Shown in pieces: positions 1 through 8,711 of a stretch of 51,011 nt of DNA (position 1 is the first letter of the stretch; each line of letters opens with the position of its first letter). A program made the translations under genes and the position numbers. Below the pieces are notes generated by a model. That model saw only the letters and a program-made list of their open reading frames with translations. It was not told the origin of the DNA and ran no database searches. This DNA is from Solirubrobacterales bacterium (lineage in GTDB: Bacteria; Actinomycetota; Thermoleophilia; Solirubrobacterales; Solirubrobacteraceae): the NCBI GenBank assembly GCA_027451345.1, contig DAIDJO010000051.1, positions 1 through 51,011 on the forward strand. Direction: 5' to 3'.

Positions 1-2145
1 CCCGCCGCCTCGGACTCCGCCGCGCCTCGCTCCGGCGCCCAGGCGCCGCCGAGTGCCGCCGCCGCGAGCCGGCCCGCGGCCGCTCCCGCCGGCTCGCCCT
101 CCACCCAGGCGGCTCCGCAGGGCCAGGCACCGGCCTCGGCCGACCAGCGCTCCGCCGGCGACGCCCACAAGCGCCCGACGCGCGACTCGCTCCAGGGCGA
201 GCGCACCCCCGGCAACGCCGGCGGCCGTCGCCGTGTCGTGATCGATGCCCAGGCCTCGCGCCGCTCGCCCGCCGCTCCGGGCGCTCCAGGCGGCGGACCG
301 GGTCAGCCGCCCCGGCGTCAGCGCCGTGGCCGGCGTCGCCGTGGCGTCTACGACGAGGAGGCGGAGTCGCGTCCGGCCCAGAACTCGCTCGGCGCTCCAC
401 ACGTGATCCGCATCAACTCCGGCTCGACCGTCAAGGACGTGGCCGAGTACCTCGACGTCCGCGTGCCGGACATCGTGCGGAAGCTGATGGAGCTCGGCGA
501 GATGAAGACCCAGACCCAGACGCTCTCCGACGACACGATCGAGCTGCTCGGCGCCGAGCTCGGCAAGGAGGTCGAGGTCGTCCATGCGGAGGACGAGACG
601 GCCACCGAGGTCGTCTTCGACGACACCGACGATGAGCTCGTCGAGCGGGCTCCGGTCGTGACGATCATGGGCCACGTCGACCACGGCAAGACGTCACTGC
701 TCGACGCCATCCGCGAGACGGAGGTCGCCGCCGGCGAGGCGGGCGGGATCACCCAGCACATCGGGGCCTACCAGGTGCACCACGACAACAAGGTCGTCAC
801 CTTCCTCGACACCCCGGGCCACGAGGCCTTCACCGCCATGCGCGCCCGCGGCGCCAAGGTCACCGACCTCGCCGTGATCGTCGTGGCCGCCGATGACGGC
901 GTCAAGCCGCAGACCCAGGAGGCCATCGACCACGCCAAGGCCGCCGAGGTCCCGATGATCGTCGCGGTCAACAAGATCGACAAGGAGGGCGCCGACCCCG
1001 TCCGGGTCCGCTCCGAGATGACCCAGCTCGGACTGCAGCCGGTGGAGTGGGGCGGGGACACGGACTTCGTCGACGTGTCGGCGAAGACCCGCGCCGGGCT
1101 CGTCGACCTGCTCGACACGATCACCGCCCAGGCGGAGATCATGGAGCTGCGCGCCAACCCCGCGGCGGCCGCCTCGGGCACCGTGATCGAGTCGAAGCTC
1201 GATCCCGGCCGCGGCCCGGTCGTCACGATCCTCGTGATGCGCGGCACCCTCGAGGTCGGGGACGCCCTCGTCGCCGGTGCGCACTGGGGCCGGGTGCGCG
1301 CGATGCACGACTTCACCGGGGCCCGCGTCACGCAGGCCGAGCCGGGCCAGCCGGTCGAGGTGCTCGGCTTTGACGGGGTGCCCGAGGCCGGGGAGCGCTT
1401 CCGCGTCGTCGAGCACGAGCGCCGTGCTCGGCAACTCGCCGGCGAGCGCGCGAACCGCCTGAAGACCGAGTCGCTCGCGCGCCAGCGCAGCAAGCGCGTC
1501 TCGCTCGAGGACATCTTCGGCAGCGGCCTGCAGGAGCTCAACCTCGTCATCAAGTCCGACGTCGCCGGAACGCTCGAGGCGATGGAGGACGAGATCACCA
1601 AGCTGCCCCAGGATGAGGTCGCGGTCAACGTGATCCGTGGCGCCGTGGGCGGGGTCACCGAGTCCGACGTGATGTTCGCCGCCGCCTCCGATGCGGTCAT
1701 CCTCGCCTTCAACGTCCGGCCCGTCGGCGACGCGCGCAACGTGGCCGAGCGCGAGGGCGTGGAGATCCGCCACTACTCGGTCATCTACCGCGCGATCGAG
1801 GAGCTCCGCTCCGCGATGCAGGGGATGCTCGCGCCGGAGGAGGTCGAGGAGTCCGTCGGCTCGGCCGAGGTCCGCCAGATCTTCCGCGCCTCGCGCGTCG
1901 GCACGATCGCCGGCTCCCATGTCACCGACGGCAAGCTCACGCGCGGGGACCGGGTTCGCCTGGTCCGCGACGGAACCGTCATCTGGGACGGGGAGATCGG
2001 CTCGCTGCGGCGTTTCAACGACGACGTGCGCGAGGTCGCCACCGGCTATGACTGCGGCATCGTCCTGAAGGACTACGCCGACGTCAAGGAGGGCGATGTG
2101 ATGGAGGCGTACACGACGCGGCAGGTCGAGCGCGAGCTCGCCTAG
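1..2145 (+). CDS. infB: Translation initiation factor IF-2, 5'-truncated by the window edge
   Basis: GTPase that places initiator fMet-tRNA on the 30S subunit and promotes subunit joining. The reading frame is open from base 1, and the residues before the first possible start ([11 protein letters not shown], around 217-249) are typical IF-2 sequence, so the N-terminus lies outside the window. The visible order is an Ala/Pro/Arg-rich low-complexity region, the IF2_N helical module (around [10 protein letters not shown]), the G domain with G1 GHVDHGKT (670-693), DTPGHEAF and NKID, then domain II, the IF-2-specific domain III and the C-terminal fMet-tRNA-binding domain. It heads the infB-rbfA-DHH-truB-ribF-rpsO run. 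Identification is certain; only the true start is missing. Confidence 0.97.
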   Translation, partial: PAASDSAAPRSGAQAPPSAAAASRPAAAPAGSPSTQAAPQGQAPASADQRSAGDAHKRPTRDSLQGERTPGNAGGRRRVVIDAQASRRSPAAPGAPGGGPGQPPRRQRRGRRRRGVYDEEAESRPAQNSLGAPHVIRINSGSTVKDVAEYLDVRVPDIVRKLMELGEMKTQTQTLSDDTIELLGAELGKEVEVVHAEDETATEVVFDDTDDELVERAPVVTIMGHVDHGKTSLLDAIRETEVAAGEAGGITQHIGAYQVHHDNKVVTFLDTPGHEAFTAMRARGAKVTDLAVIVVAADDGVKPQTQEAIDHAKAAEVPMIVAVNKIDKEGADPVRVRSEMTQLGLQPVEWGGDTDFVDVSAKTRAGLVDLLDTITAQAEIMELRANPAAAASGTVIESKLDPGRGPVVTILVMRGTLEVGDALVAGAHWGRVRAMHDFTGARVTQAEPGQPVEVLGFDGVPEAGERFRVVEHERRARQLAGERANRLKTESLARQRSKRVSLEDIFGSGLQELNLVIKSDVAGTLEAMEDEITKLPQDEVAVNVIRGAVGGVTESDVMFAAASDAVILAFNVRPVGDARNVAEREGVEIRHYSVIYRAIEELRSAMQGMLAPEEVEESVGSAEVRQIFRASRVGTIAGSHVTDGKLTRGDRVRLVRDGTVIWDGEIGSLRRFNDDVREVATGYDCGIVLKDYADVKEGDVMEAYTTRQVERELA

Positions 2146-2146
2146 G

Positions 2147-2165
2147 GGTCCCGACGGCCGGGACC
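2147..2165 (+). terminator. GC-rich hairpin after infB
   Basis: GGTCCC and GGGACC form a perfect 6-bp stem around a 7-nt loop, beginning 1 nt after the infB stop codon. No U-tract follows, so it may be a weak terminator, an attenuator or a 3'-end stabiliser. A -10-like hexamer lies 9 nt downstream, which suggests rbfA can be transcribed separately. Confidence 0.4.
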
Positions 2166-2174
2166 GAGCGGGTA

Positions 2175-2180
2175 TACGAT
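2175..2180 (+). promoter_or_regulatory. -10-like TACGAT upstream of rbfA
   Basis: TACGAT fits the actinobacterial -10 pattern TANNNT. It overlaps the first possible ATG of rbfA (2179). If it is used, transcription would begin near 2187 and translation at the ATG at 2194. No clear -35 is visible. Confidence 0.35.
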
Positions 2181-2541
2181 GCCGGGTGCACGGATGAGGC
2201 GGGTCGATGAGGCGATGCGTGCCGTTCTCAGCGACGCCATTGCCAAGGACCTGCAGGACCCCCGCGTGGGATTCGTGACCGTGACCGGAGTCAAGACCAG
2301 CCCCGATCTGCGCCATGCGCGCGTCTACGTGAGCGTGCTCGGCGGCGAGGACGAGCGCGCCGCGAGCCTCGACGCGCTCCAGGCCGCGCACGGTTTCCTG
2401 CAGGGGCGGGTCGCCCACTCGCTGCGCCTCAAGCACACGCCGGCGCTCACCTTCGACTACGACGAGTCGGTGGACCGCGGCATGCGCATCAGCGAGCTCC
2501 TCGCCGATGCGCTCCCGAGCGAGGGTCCTGAGGATGCATAG
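2179..2541 (+). CDS. rbfA: 30S ribosome-binding factor A
   Basis: Late-stage 30S maturation factor with a type II KH-like fold that binds near the 5' end of 16S rRNA. The 120-residue product has the family hallmarks RRVDEAMRAVLSDAI, DPRVGFVTVTGV and the FDYDESVDRG C-terminal stretch. The second ATG at 2194 (MRRVDEAMRAV) is an equally good start, and the preferred one if TACGAT at 2175-2180 is a promoter. It follows infB as in most bacteria, and its last 8 nt overlap the start of the DHH phosphoesterase gene. Confidence 0.93.
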   Translation: MPGARMRRVDEAMRAVLSDAIAKDLQDPRVGFVTVTGVKTSPDLRHARVYVSVLGGEDERAASLDALQAAHGFLQGRVAHSLRLKHTPALTFDYDESVDRGMRISELLADALPSEGPEDA

Positions 2542-3586
2542 CGTCGAGGCCCGCGGGACCGTCCCCGCTCAGCGGGAGGCCATGCTCGAGGAGTTGCGCG
2601 CCCTCCAGCGGACGATCGTCGTCACGCACGAGCACCCCGACGGGGACGCGCTCGGCTCGCTCGTCGCCATGCACCAGGTGCTGACGGCGATCGGCCACGA
2701 CTGCTGCATGTTCATCGGCGAGAGCGACCTGCCGGTGCCCTACGAGTACCGCTTCCTGCCGCTCGATGCCGTCATCTCGCAGGCGCCCGCCGACCTCGAG
2801 TCCCGCACGGTGATCTTCCTGGACTGCGGCAACATCGAGCGCAACCCGGCCGCGGAGCGGCTGCGTCCCGACGGTGGGTGGGGGCACATCCTCAACATCG
2901 ACCACCACCACGACAACACGCGGTTCGGCTGCATGAACTACGTCGACCCGCAGGCGTCGTGCACGGCGGAGATCATCTGGGATCTGGCCCACGCGCTCGA
3001 CGTCGAACTGACACCGGCGCTCGCCAGCGCGCTCTACGTCGGCCTGATCACCGACACCGGCTGCTTCATGTACGAGAACACGACGGCACGGGCGCACGCG
3101 ATGGCCGCCGAGCTGATCGAGGCCGGGGTGGATGTCCACGCCATCTACCAGCAGGTGTACGAGGGCGTCCCGTTCGGCAAGCTCGCCCTGCTCGCCCGCG
3201 GCCTGGCCAACGCCGAGCGCTACGACGACGGTCGGCTCACCGCCTCGTGGCTCAGCGCGGAGGATTTCGCCGCCGCCGGGGCGCAGGAGAGCTACTCGGA
3301 GGGCGTGATCGACCATCTGCGCGCCGTGCGGGGGACCGCGATGGCCGCGCTCGCGCGCGACCGGCTCGGCGGCCCGGGTGAGGGTGCGCAGGAGCCACGC
3401 GTCCGCAAGGTGTCGCTGCGCGCGAGCGACATGCGGGTTGACGTCTCCGCCATCGCCCGGGCGAAGGGGGGCGGCGGCCACCGGGCCGCCGCCGGCTTCA
3501 GCACCTCGCTTCCCTGGGATGAGCTCGTCGCCTTCCTGCGCGCGCAGTTGGCCGAGCAGCTCGGGCACCCGGCCGCCGCGGAGTGA
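2534..3586 (+). CDS. DHH-family phosphoesterase, NrnA-like (oligoribonuclease / pAp phosphatase)
   Basis: Probable Mn-dependent phosphoesterase that degrades nanoRNAs and/or dephosphorylates 3'-phosphoadenosine 5'-phosphate, as NrnA proteins do. Visible motifs in order: HEHPDGDALGS (about residues 32-42, metal ligands), FLDCGN (about 95-100), the defining IDHHHD (D123-H124-H125), TDTGCF, and a C-terminal DHHA1 domain ending with GGGGHRAAAGF, the substrate-binding glycine loop. Start ATG at 2534 was chosen because it gives an 8-nt overlap with rbfA; an in-frame start at 2507 would add nine residues. A DHH gene between rbfA and truB is common in actinobacteria. Which substrate dominates cannot be read from sequence. 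Confidence 0.9.
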   Translation: MHSVEARGTVPAQREAMLEELRALQRTIVVTHEHPDGDALGSLVAMHQVLTAIGHDCCMFIGESDLPVPYEYRFLPLDAVISQAPADLESRTVIFLDCGNIERNPAAERLRPDGGWGHILNIDHHHDNTRFGCMNYVDPQASCTAEIIWDLAHALDVELTPALASALYVGLITDTGCFMYENTTARAHAMAAELIEAGVDVHAIYQQVYEGVPFGKLALLARGLANAERYDDGRLTASWLSAEDFAAAGAQESYSEGVIDHLRAVRGTAMAALARDRLGGPGEGAQEPRVRKVSLRASDMRVDVSAIARAKGGGGHRAAAGFSTSLPWDELVAFLRAQLAEQLGHPAAAE

Positions 3587-4239
3587 GCGCCCCGGCCGCC
3601 GCCGACGGACTGCTGCTCTGCGACAAGCCCGCCGGCCTCACCTCCCATGACGTCGTGCTCCAGGTGCGCCGGCGCGTCGGCCGGGGGATCAAGGTCGGGC
3701 ACGCCGGGACGCTCGATCCCTTCGCCACCGGCCTGCTCATCGTCCTCGTCGGCCGCGCGACCCGGGTGCAGCGCTTCGTGATGGCGCTGCCCAAGCGCTA
3801 CGAGGTGACGGCCCGGTTCGGTGCCGTCTCGAGCACCGGTGACCCGGAGGGCGAGATCACCGTCACCGGACGGGTGCCGGACGGGGACCTCGTCCTGCCC
3901 ACCGGCACGATCCGCCAGCGCCCACCGGCCTACTCGGCGGTGAAGGTCGGCGGTCGACGCGCGTACGCGCGCGCCCGGGCGGGGGAGACCTTCGAGCTCC
4001 CCGAGCGGGAGGTGACGGTGTACCGCTTCGACGAGACGCGCCGGGCCGGGGCGGAGCGTGACTTCGTGATCGAATGCTCCTCGGGCACCTACGTCCGCTC
4101 CCTCATCGCCGATCTCGGCGACGCCCACTGCACCGCGCTGCGCCGCACGCGGATCGGCGACTTCGACGTCGCGGACGCGGACCCGGAGCGCCTGCTGCCG
4201 CTGGAGCCGGCGCTCCGCCGCATCCCGGTCAACGACTAG
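3583..4239 (+). CDS. truB: tRNA pseudouridine(55) synthase
   Basis: Isomerises U55 in the T-loop of tRNAs. The signature HAGTLDPFATGLL carries the catalytic aspartate (D45), and RQRPPAYSAVKVGGRRAY and SSGTYVRSLIADLG are further conserved TruB blocks. At 218 residues it is at the short end of the family and lacks an extended C-terminal PUA-type domain. Translation starts at a GTG whose bases overlap the stop of the DHH gene (GTGA), so the two are probably translationally coupled. Confidence 0.95.
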   Translation: MSAPAAADGLLLCDKPAGLTSHDVVLQVRRRVGRGIKVGHAGTLDPFATGLLIVLVGRATRVQRFVMALPKRYEVTARFGAVSSTGDPEGEITVTGRVPDGDLVLPTGTIRQRPPAYSAVKVGGRRAYARARAGETFELPEREVTVYRFDETRRAGAERDFVIECSSGTYVRSLIADLGDAHCTALRRTRIGDFDVADADPERLLPLEPALRRIPVND

Positions 4240-4242
4240 CCT
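4237..4242 (+). promoter_or_regulatory. -10-like TAGCCT before ribF
   Basis: TAGCCT begins at the truB stop codon and ends 10 nt before the ribF ATG. The same hexamer is found at the same distance before rpsO, and at shorter distances before dapF and the rodZ-like gene. Candidate internal promoter. Confidence 0.35.
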
Positions 4243-4252
4243 TCCTCACGCG

Positions 4253-5131
4253 ATGCGCGTCCTGTCCCTGAACGAGGTGAGCTCGCGCCCGCGGCGTGTC
4301 GCCGTGGGCGAGTTCGACGGCGTGCACCTCGGCCACCGCGAGGTCATCTCCGGCAGCGACACGGTGCTCACCTTCGAGCCCCATCCGGCGATGGTCACCC
4401 GCCCGGGGGCGGCCCCGAAGCTGCTGACGACGCTCGAGCTGAAGGCCGAGCTGATCGCCGCGCTCGGCGTGCAGGAGCTCGTCGTGGTCACCTTCGACGA
4501 GCGCTTCGCCCAGCAGGACCCGAGCGCCTTCGTCGACCGCGTGCTCGTCGAGCGACTCGCCGCCACCGCTGTCTCGGTGGGAGCGAACTTCCGCTTCGGC
4601 CACCGCGCCCGCGGTACCGCCGCACTGCTCGAGGCCGATGCCCGCTTCCGCACCCGGGTCGTGCCGATGGTGGAGATCGACGGGGTCGCCGTCTCCTCGA
4701 CGCGGATCCGCGGGCTGCTCGCGGCGGGGGATGTGGAGGCGGCGACGCGGCTGCTCGGCGCCCCGTTTCGCCTGCGCGGCGAGGTGGTTCCCGGGGACCA
4801 GCGGGGCCGGGAGCTCGGCTTTCCCACGGCCAACATGGTGCCGGACCCCGACCTCGCCCGCCCGGGCGACGGGGTGTACGCGTGCCGCGTCGGCGAGCAC
4901 CTGGCGGCGGTCAACGTCGGTGTGCGGCCGACCTTCGGAGCCGACCTGCAGCCGCTCGTGGAGGCGTACCTGCTCGACTTCGAGGGCGATCTGTACGGCC
5001 GGCGGCTCACCGTCGAGTTCCTCGCCAAGCTGCGCGGGGAGCAGCGGTTCGGCCGCGTCGAGGACCTGGTGGCGCAGATGCGCCGCGACGTCGCGCGCAC
5101 GCGCGAGCTGCTAGCCTCCGGGGTCGAATGA
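4253..5131 (+). CDS. ribF: Bifunctional riboflavin kinase / FAD synthetase
   Basis: Converts riboflavin to FMN (C-terminal kinase) and FMN to FAD (N-terminal adenylyltransferase). The nucleotidyltransferase signature [10 protein letters not shown] (residues 19-28), TFEPHP, the [13 protein letters not shown] block and SSTRIRGLL are present. The kinase half shows [18 protein letters not shown] and NVGVRPTFG. Between GHRE and TFEPHP there are only about 9 residues where typical RibF proteins carry a helix of roughly 20-25, so the first helix of the adenylyltransferase looks shortened. The core motifs are intact and 292 residues is near normal length. It overlaps rpsO by 4 nt (ATGA). Confidence 0.94.
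   Translation: MRVLSLNEVSSRPRRVAVGEFDGVHLGHREVISGSDTVLTFEPHPAMVTRPGAAPKLLTTLELKAELIAALGVQELVVVTFDERFAQQDPSAFVDRVLVERLAATAVSVGANFRFGHRARGTAALLEADARFRTRVVPMVEIDGVAVSSTRIRGLLAAGDVEAATRLLGAPFRLRGEVVPGDQRGRELGFPTANMVPDPDLARPGDGVYACRVGEHLAAVNVGVRPTFGADLQPLVEAYLLDFEGDLYGRRLTVEFLAKLRGEQRFGRVEDLVAQMRRDVARTRELLASGVE
5112..5117 (+). promoter_or_regulatory. -10-like TAGCCT before rpsO
   Basis: TAGCCT lies 10 nt before the rpsO ATG, inside the last codons of ribF, the same hexamer and spacing as before ribF. It would allow rpsO expression independent of ribF. Confidence 0.3.
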
Positions 5132-5397
5132 GTCTGACACAGGAAAAGAAAGCCGAGCTCATCGAGAAGTTCGGCAACTCACCGCAGGACACCGGCAAGC
5201 CCGAGGTCCAGATCGCGCTGCTCACCGAGCGCATCAACCAGCTGACGGACCACCTGCGCACCCACAAGAAGGACCACCACTCCCGCCGCGGCCTGCTGAT
5301 GCTCGTCGGCCAGCGCCGCCGCTTCCTCAGGTACCTGGAGCGCTCTGACCTCGAGCGGTACCGCTCGGTGGTCAAGGAGCTCGGCCTGCGCCGGTGA
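5128..5397 (+). CDS. rpsO: 30S ribosomal protein S15
   Basis: Primary 16S rRNA-binding protein of the 30S platform. The 89-residue product is the standard length and shows the four-helix S15 pattern, including [35 protein letters not shown] and RRRFLRYL. It lies directly upstream of a peroxiredoxin gene (GTGA overlap) rather than next to pnp; four other genes separate rpsO from pnp, unlike the usual rpsO-pnp adjacency. Confidence 0.98.
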   Translation: MSLTQEKKAELIEKFGNSPQDTGKPEVQIALLTERINQLTDHLRTHKKDHHSRRGLLMLVGQRRRFLRYLERSDLERYRSVVKELGLRR

Positions 5398-5852
5398 GCC
5401 CGCTCCCGGCCGGCACGCCGGCACCGTCGTTCAGCCTGCAGCGCGCCGATCAGACAGCGTTCACCGAGGCCGATCTCCAGGGTCAGACGACCGTCCTGGT
5501 CTTCTACCCGTTTGCCTTCAGCCCGGTCTGCACCGACCAGCTGAGCCTCTACGACGACCTGCGCGAGGAGTTCGCCGCTCAGGGGGCGACGCTCTACGGC
5601 GTTTCCTGCGACGCCACCTGGTCCCAGACCGCCTTCCGGGAGAAGCTCGGCGTCGCGATCGAGCAACTCTCCGACTTCGAGCCCAAGGGCGCCGTCTGCC
5701 GCGCCTTCGGGGTCTACCACCCGGGCGGGTTTCCGCAACGCGCGCTCGTCATCATCGGCCCCGACGGTCTGGTGCGCTGGAGCCACCAGGCCGATTCGCC
5801 GGGCGACCTGCCGGGCGCGAACCTGATCTTCGACGGGTTGCGGGCCGTCTGA
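5394..5852 (+). CDS. Peroxiredoxin, AhpC/TSA family (AhpE/Bcp-like)
   Basis: Thiol peroxidase of the thioredoxin fold. The peroxidatic cysteine is C46 in the [12 protein letters not shown] block, equivalent to the family's PxxxTxxC with Ser for Thr. Further cysteines lie in GVSCDAT and GAVCRAF and one could act as the resolving residue. At 152 residues it has the size of AhpE/Bcp one-domain enzymes and lacks a signal peptide, so it is cytoplasmic. The GTG start overlaps the rpsO stop. It is followed by a small DsbA-like thiol protein, so the pair may form a redox unit. Confidence 0.88.
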   Translation: MSPLPAGTPAPSFSLQRADQTAFTEADLQGQTTVLVFYPFAFSPVCTDQLSLYDDLREEFAAQGATLYGVSCDATWSQTAFREKLGVAIEQLSDFEPKGAVCRAFGVYHPGGFPQRALVIIGPDGLVRWSHQADSPGDLPGANLIFDGLRAV

Positions 5853-5917
5853 GCGGCCGCGCGCCGCGCGAGGCAGGCGAGCCGATCAGCGGTCTGGGGT
5901 CATCTCCGGTTCCGGCC

Positions 5918-6394
5918 GTGAGCGCCGAGGACCACGCGCGGGGGCCGGTCGATGCCGTCGCGCTGGTCGAGTACGGGGACCTCGAATGCGCGTATTGCGC
6001 CGTGCTCCACGCCCGGCTCGAGGAGCTGCGCGCGCGGACGCCGGTGCGACATATCTACCGGCACTTCCCGGTGCGCTCGGCTCACCCGCGAGCGTGGGCG
6101 GCCGCCTGCGCCGCCGAGGCCGCCGGCGCCCAGGGGCGCTTCTGGGAGATGCACGACGCGATCCTCGCCGACCAGGGCCACATGGAGGATCCGCATCTGT
6201 GGGAGCTCGCCGCGCGGCTCGGGCTCGATGTCGCCCGCTTCGAGGCCGACCGCCGCAGCGACGCCGTCGCCGCTCGCATCCGGGCTGACTTCGCCTCCGG
6301 TGTGCGGGCGGGGGTGGTCACGACGCCGACGATCTTCCGGGATGGCCGCGCCTTCACCGGCCAGGCGCTGCGCGCGCTGCTCGACGAGCTCTGA
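5918..6394 (+). CDS. DsbA-family thioredoxin-fold protein (cytoplasmic)
   Basis: Thiol-disulfide oxidoreductase with the DsbA fold, in which a helical domain is inserted in a thioredoxin domain. The redox motif is C24-A-Y-C27 in YGDLECAYC, and the cis-proline loop is VTTPTIF. The family's FRD-G-F-G strand (FRDGRAFTG) follows. There is no signal peptide or membrane anchor, so it probably works in the cytoplasm. The start is a GTG at 5918, 65 nt after the peroxiredoxin gene. It converges on the tetR gene with only 10 nt between stop codons. The partner protein is unknown. Confidence 0.82.
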   Translation: MSAEDHARGPVDAVALVEYGDLECAYCAVLHARLEELRARTPVRHIYRHFPVRSAHPRAWAAACAAEAAGAQGRFWEMHDAILADQGHMEDPHLWELAARLGLDVARFEADRRSDAVAARIRADFASGVRAGVVTTPTIFRDGRAFTGQALRALLDEL

Positions 6395-6404
6395 CCGGCA
6401 ACGC

Positions 6405-7001
6405 TCAGGCGGCGTGGGACGCCGGCTCGCCGCGAAGCGGGCGGGAGTAGGCGGGGGTGGTGAGCGCCGCCCGCACCAGGTCGAGGTGACGCAGGATCGT
6501 CTCGGCGGAGAGCGGCTGCTCGACCGGTGCGAACATGCAGAGCCCCTTCACGAGCATCAGCATGTCGGTCGCGGTCGCCTCCGGCCGGATGGCCCCCGCC
6601 CGCTTGCCGCGGGCCAGCATCGCGCCGAAGAGCTCGAGCAGCTCGACGTGCTGGCGCTGCATCTCGGGCGCGGCGAACATCTCGTCGGTCGCCGTCTGCA
6701 GCAGCGCGCGGTTCTCCTCCTGTCGGCGCACCAGGCCCTCGAGGAAGGTGAAGGTGACCTCGGCGTCGTCGGGATCGGTCTCGAGCAGCTCGCGGCCGTA
6801 CTCGAGCAGCTCGCCGACGCGCACGCTCAGGACCGCCGCGATCAGCTCCTCCTTGGAGCGGAAGTTACGGAAGAGGGTGCCGCGGCCGACGCCGGCAGCG
6901 TCGGCGATCTCGCCGACGCTGACCTCGACGCCGTGCTCGCGGAACATCCGGTCGGCGGCCTCGAGCAGCCGCTCCCGGTTGGCCTGAGCGTCCTTCCTCA
7001 T
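6405..7001 (-). CDS. TetR/AcrR family transcriptional regulator
   Basis: Probable repressor of the adjacent efflux gene. The N-terminal helix-turn-helix (about residues 25-48: VSVGEIADAAGVGRGTLFRNF) is a textbook TetR DNA-binding module, followed by a helical ligand-binding domain of about 140 residues. Total length 198 residues is normal. It is the second gene of a two-gene unit: its ATG is 13 nt after the stop of the MFS transporter gene, so it is co-transcribed with its likely target. A candidate operator is the inverted repeat at 8502-8519. The ligand is unknown. Confidence 0.9.
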   Translation of the reverse strand: MRKDAQANRERLLEAADRMFREHGVEVSVGEIADAAGVGRGTLFRNFRSKEELIAAVLSVRVGELLEYGRELLETDPDDAEVTFTFLEGLVRRQEENRALLQTATDEMFAAPEMQRQHVELLELFGAMLARGKRAGAIRPEATATDMLMLVKGLCMFAPVEQPLSAETILRHLDLVRAALTTPAYSRPLRGEPASHAA

Positions 7002-7014
7002 CCCGGACAGTCTC

Positions 7015-8472
7015 TCACGCGGCGGCCGCGACCGCCGATGGGTCGAGCGCGACGCCCTCGAGGTGCCGCCGCCGCAGCCAGATCACGAGCAGCACCGCAC
7101 CCGCGGCCATCATGATCGCCGCCGCCAGGAAGGCGACGTGATACCCGGAGACGGTCGCCGCGGCCCGCGCCGTGGCCGTGGCCGCGCCGTGGCGCAGCAG
7201 CGCGCTGGTGCGGTCGACGGAGAGCGTCGCCAGGATGGCGAGACCGAGCGAGCCGCCGACCTGCTGGGCGCTGTTGAACAGCCCGGAGGCGAGACCGGCG
7301 TCGTCGCTCTGCACCCCCGAGGTCGCCAGCAGCGTCAGCGGGACGAAGACGAGGCCCATGCCGATCGACATCGGCACGAAGCTCGCCAACAGGTCCGGGA
7401 CGTAGGAGCCGTGCACCGGCACCCGGGCGATCCAGAGGATCCCGGCGGTGGCGACGGCCAACCCGAGCACGGACACGTTGCGGACGCCGAGCCGCGGGAG
7501 GATCGCCTGTGCGATGCCCGCGCCGATGACGATGCCCAGCGAGAGCGGCAGGAAGGCGAACCCGGCCGTGAGCGGGCTGTAGTGCAGGACGTCCTGGGTG
7601 TAGAGGGACACGAAGAAGAACATCCCGAAGAGGGCTGAGGCGACGAGCATCATCGCCGCGTTGGCCGTCGCGATCGACCGGATGCGGAAGATCGAGAGCT
7701 TGACCAGGGGCGCCGTGGAACGGGACTCGAGGGCCACGAAGGCGGTCAGGAGCAGGGCGCCGAGACCGAGGGCGCCGATCGTTCGGGCCGAGCCCCAGCC
7801 CCATGCCTGCGCCTTGACGATCCCGAAGACGATGGCGAGCAGGCCGGCGGTGACCGTCGTGGCGCCCACCGCGTCGAAGCGGCGATGTCCGAGGTCGGCG
7901 TGCGACTCGGGCACGTGACGGAGCGCGAGCGCGACGGTGATGGCGCCGACCGGGACGTTGACGAAGAAGTTCCAGCGCCAGGAGACGAGGTCGGTGAGGA
8001 CACCGCCGAGCAGCAGGCCGAACGCGGCGCCGCCGGCCGCGATGGCCGACCAGACGCCGAGCGCCCGGGTCCGCTCCGCGTTGTCCTCGAAGGTGGTCAT
8101 GATGATCGAGAGGGCGGCCGGCGAGACGAGCGCGCCGCCGAGGCCCTGCAGGCCGCGGCCGAGAATCAGCATCGTCGAGCTCTGCGCCAGGCCGTTCAGC
8201 AGCGACGCCGAGGCGAACAGTGCGACGCCCGCGACGAACAGCCGCCGGCGGCCGAGGAGGTCGGCGGCGCGGCCGCCGAGCAGGAGGAACCCGCCGAAGA
8301 TCAGCGTGTAGGCGTTGATCACCCACTGCAGGTTCGCGGGGGAGAAGTCGAGCCCGCGCTGCACGGAGGGCAGCGCGACGTTGACGATCGTGTTGTCGAG
8401 CACGACCATGAACTGCGCCAGGCATGCGATCACCAGCACGAGCCAGCGATTCGTCGTCGAGTCAGTGCGCAA
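7015..8472 (-). CDS. MFS transporter, DHA2 (14-TM) drug-efflux family
   Basis: Proton-coupled efflux pump of the EmrB/QacA type. It shows the DHA2 motif C region WSAIAAGGAAFGLLLGG, the loop 2-3 motif GRAADLLGRRR, the conserved LDNTIVNVALP of helix 1 and WRWNFFVNVP, with about 14 hydrophobic segments over 485 residues. I place the start at a TTG (8472) because a GGAGG ribosome site lies 6 nt upstream and the N-terminus (MRTDSTTNRWLVL) then matches the family; a longer frame to 8628 lacks homology-like sequence. First gene of an operon with tetR. Substrate unknown. Confidence 0.9.
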   Translation of the reverse strand: MRTDSTTNRWLVLVIACLAQFMVVLDNTIVNVALPSVQRGLDFSPANLQWVINAYTLIFGGFLLLGGRAADLLGRRRLFVAGVALFASASLLNGLAQSSTMLILGRGLQGLGGALVSPAALSIIMTTFEDNAERTRALGVWSAIAAGGAAFGLLLGGVLTDLVSWRWNFFVNVPVGAITVALALRHVPESHADLGHRRFDAVGATTVTAGLLAIVFGIVKAQAWGWGSARTIGALGLGALLLTAFVALESRSTAPLVKLSIFRIRSIATANAAMMLVASALFGMFFFVSLYTQDVLHYSPLTAGFAFLPLSLGIVIGAGIAQAILPRLGVRNVSVLGLAVATAGILWIARVPVHGSYVPDLLASFVPMSIGMGLVFVPLTLLATSGVQSDDAGLASGLFNSAQQVGGSLGLAILATLSVDRTSALLRHGAATATARAAATVSGYHVAFLAAAIMMAAGAVLLVIWLRRRHLEGVALDPSAVAAAA

Positions 8473-8501
8473 GAGATGCCTCCGAGGGTGGGTAACAGGA
8501 A

Positions 8502-8519
8502 GTGGACCGACGGGTCCGC
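8502..8519. promoter_or_regulatory. Candidate TetR operator
   Basis: An imperfect inverted repeat, GTGGACC-GACG-GGTCCGC, lies immediately downstream of the -10-like element of the MFS-tetR operon, so a bound dimer would cover the transcription start. Position and symmetry suit an autoregulatory TetR site. Assignment is inferred from location only. Confidence 0.4.
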
Positions 8520-8520
8520 A

Positions 8521-8526
8521 TAACCT
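8521..8526 (-). promoter_or_regulatory. -10-like TAGGTT for the MFS-tetR operon
   Basis: On the minus strand TAGGTT lies 48 nt before the TTG start. Upstream of it are alternating GAAC and GTTC half-sites (8537-8540, 8551-8554, 8563-8566; GGTTC/GAACC spans 8550-8567) that could bind another regulator. The rest of 8473-8711 shows no gene. Confidence 0.35.
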
Positions 8527-8711
8527 AGCACAAGCGGAACGTGGAGTCCGGTTCTGTCCAGTGAACCTCGGAGAGGTCGCCCCGCTGCGTCGCGCTGGGT
8601 TGACCGGCGGGGCGGGGGCGCCGCGCATCGTTTCCCGCTCGTTGCGGCCGAATCACGCGATTGAGCGCGACCAGGGGGGGTCGGCGATGCCCGTGTGCGC
8701 CTCCATCGACT

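Noticed and set aside
8473..8628. Upstream extension of the MFS transporter frame
   Set aside because: It would run through the promoter-like element and the inverted repeat, and it lacks a ribosome site; the TTG at 8472 has GGAGG at ideal distance.
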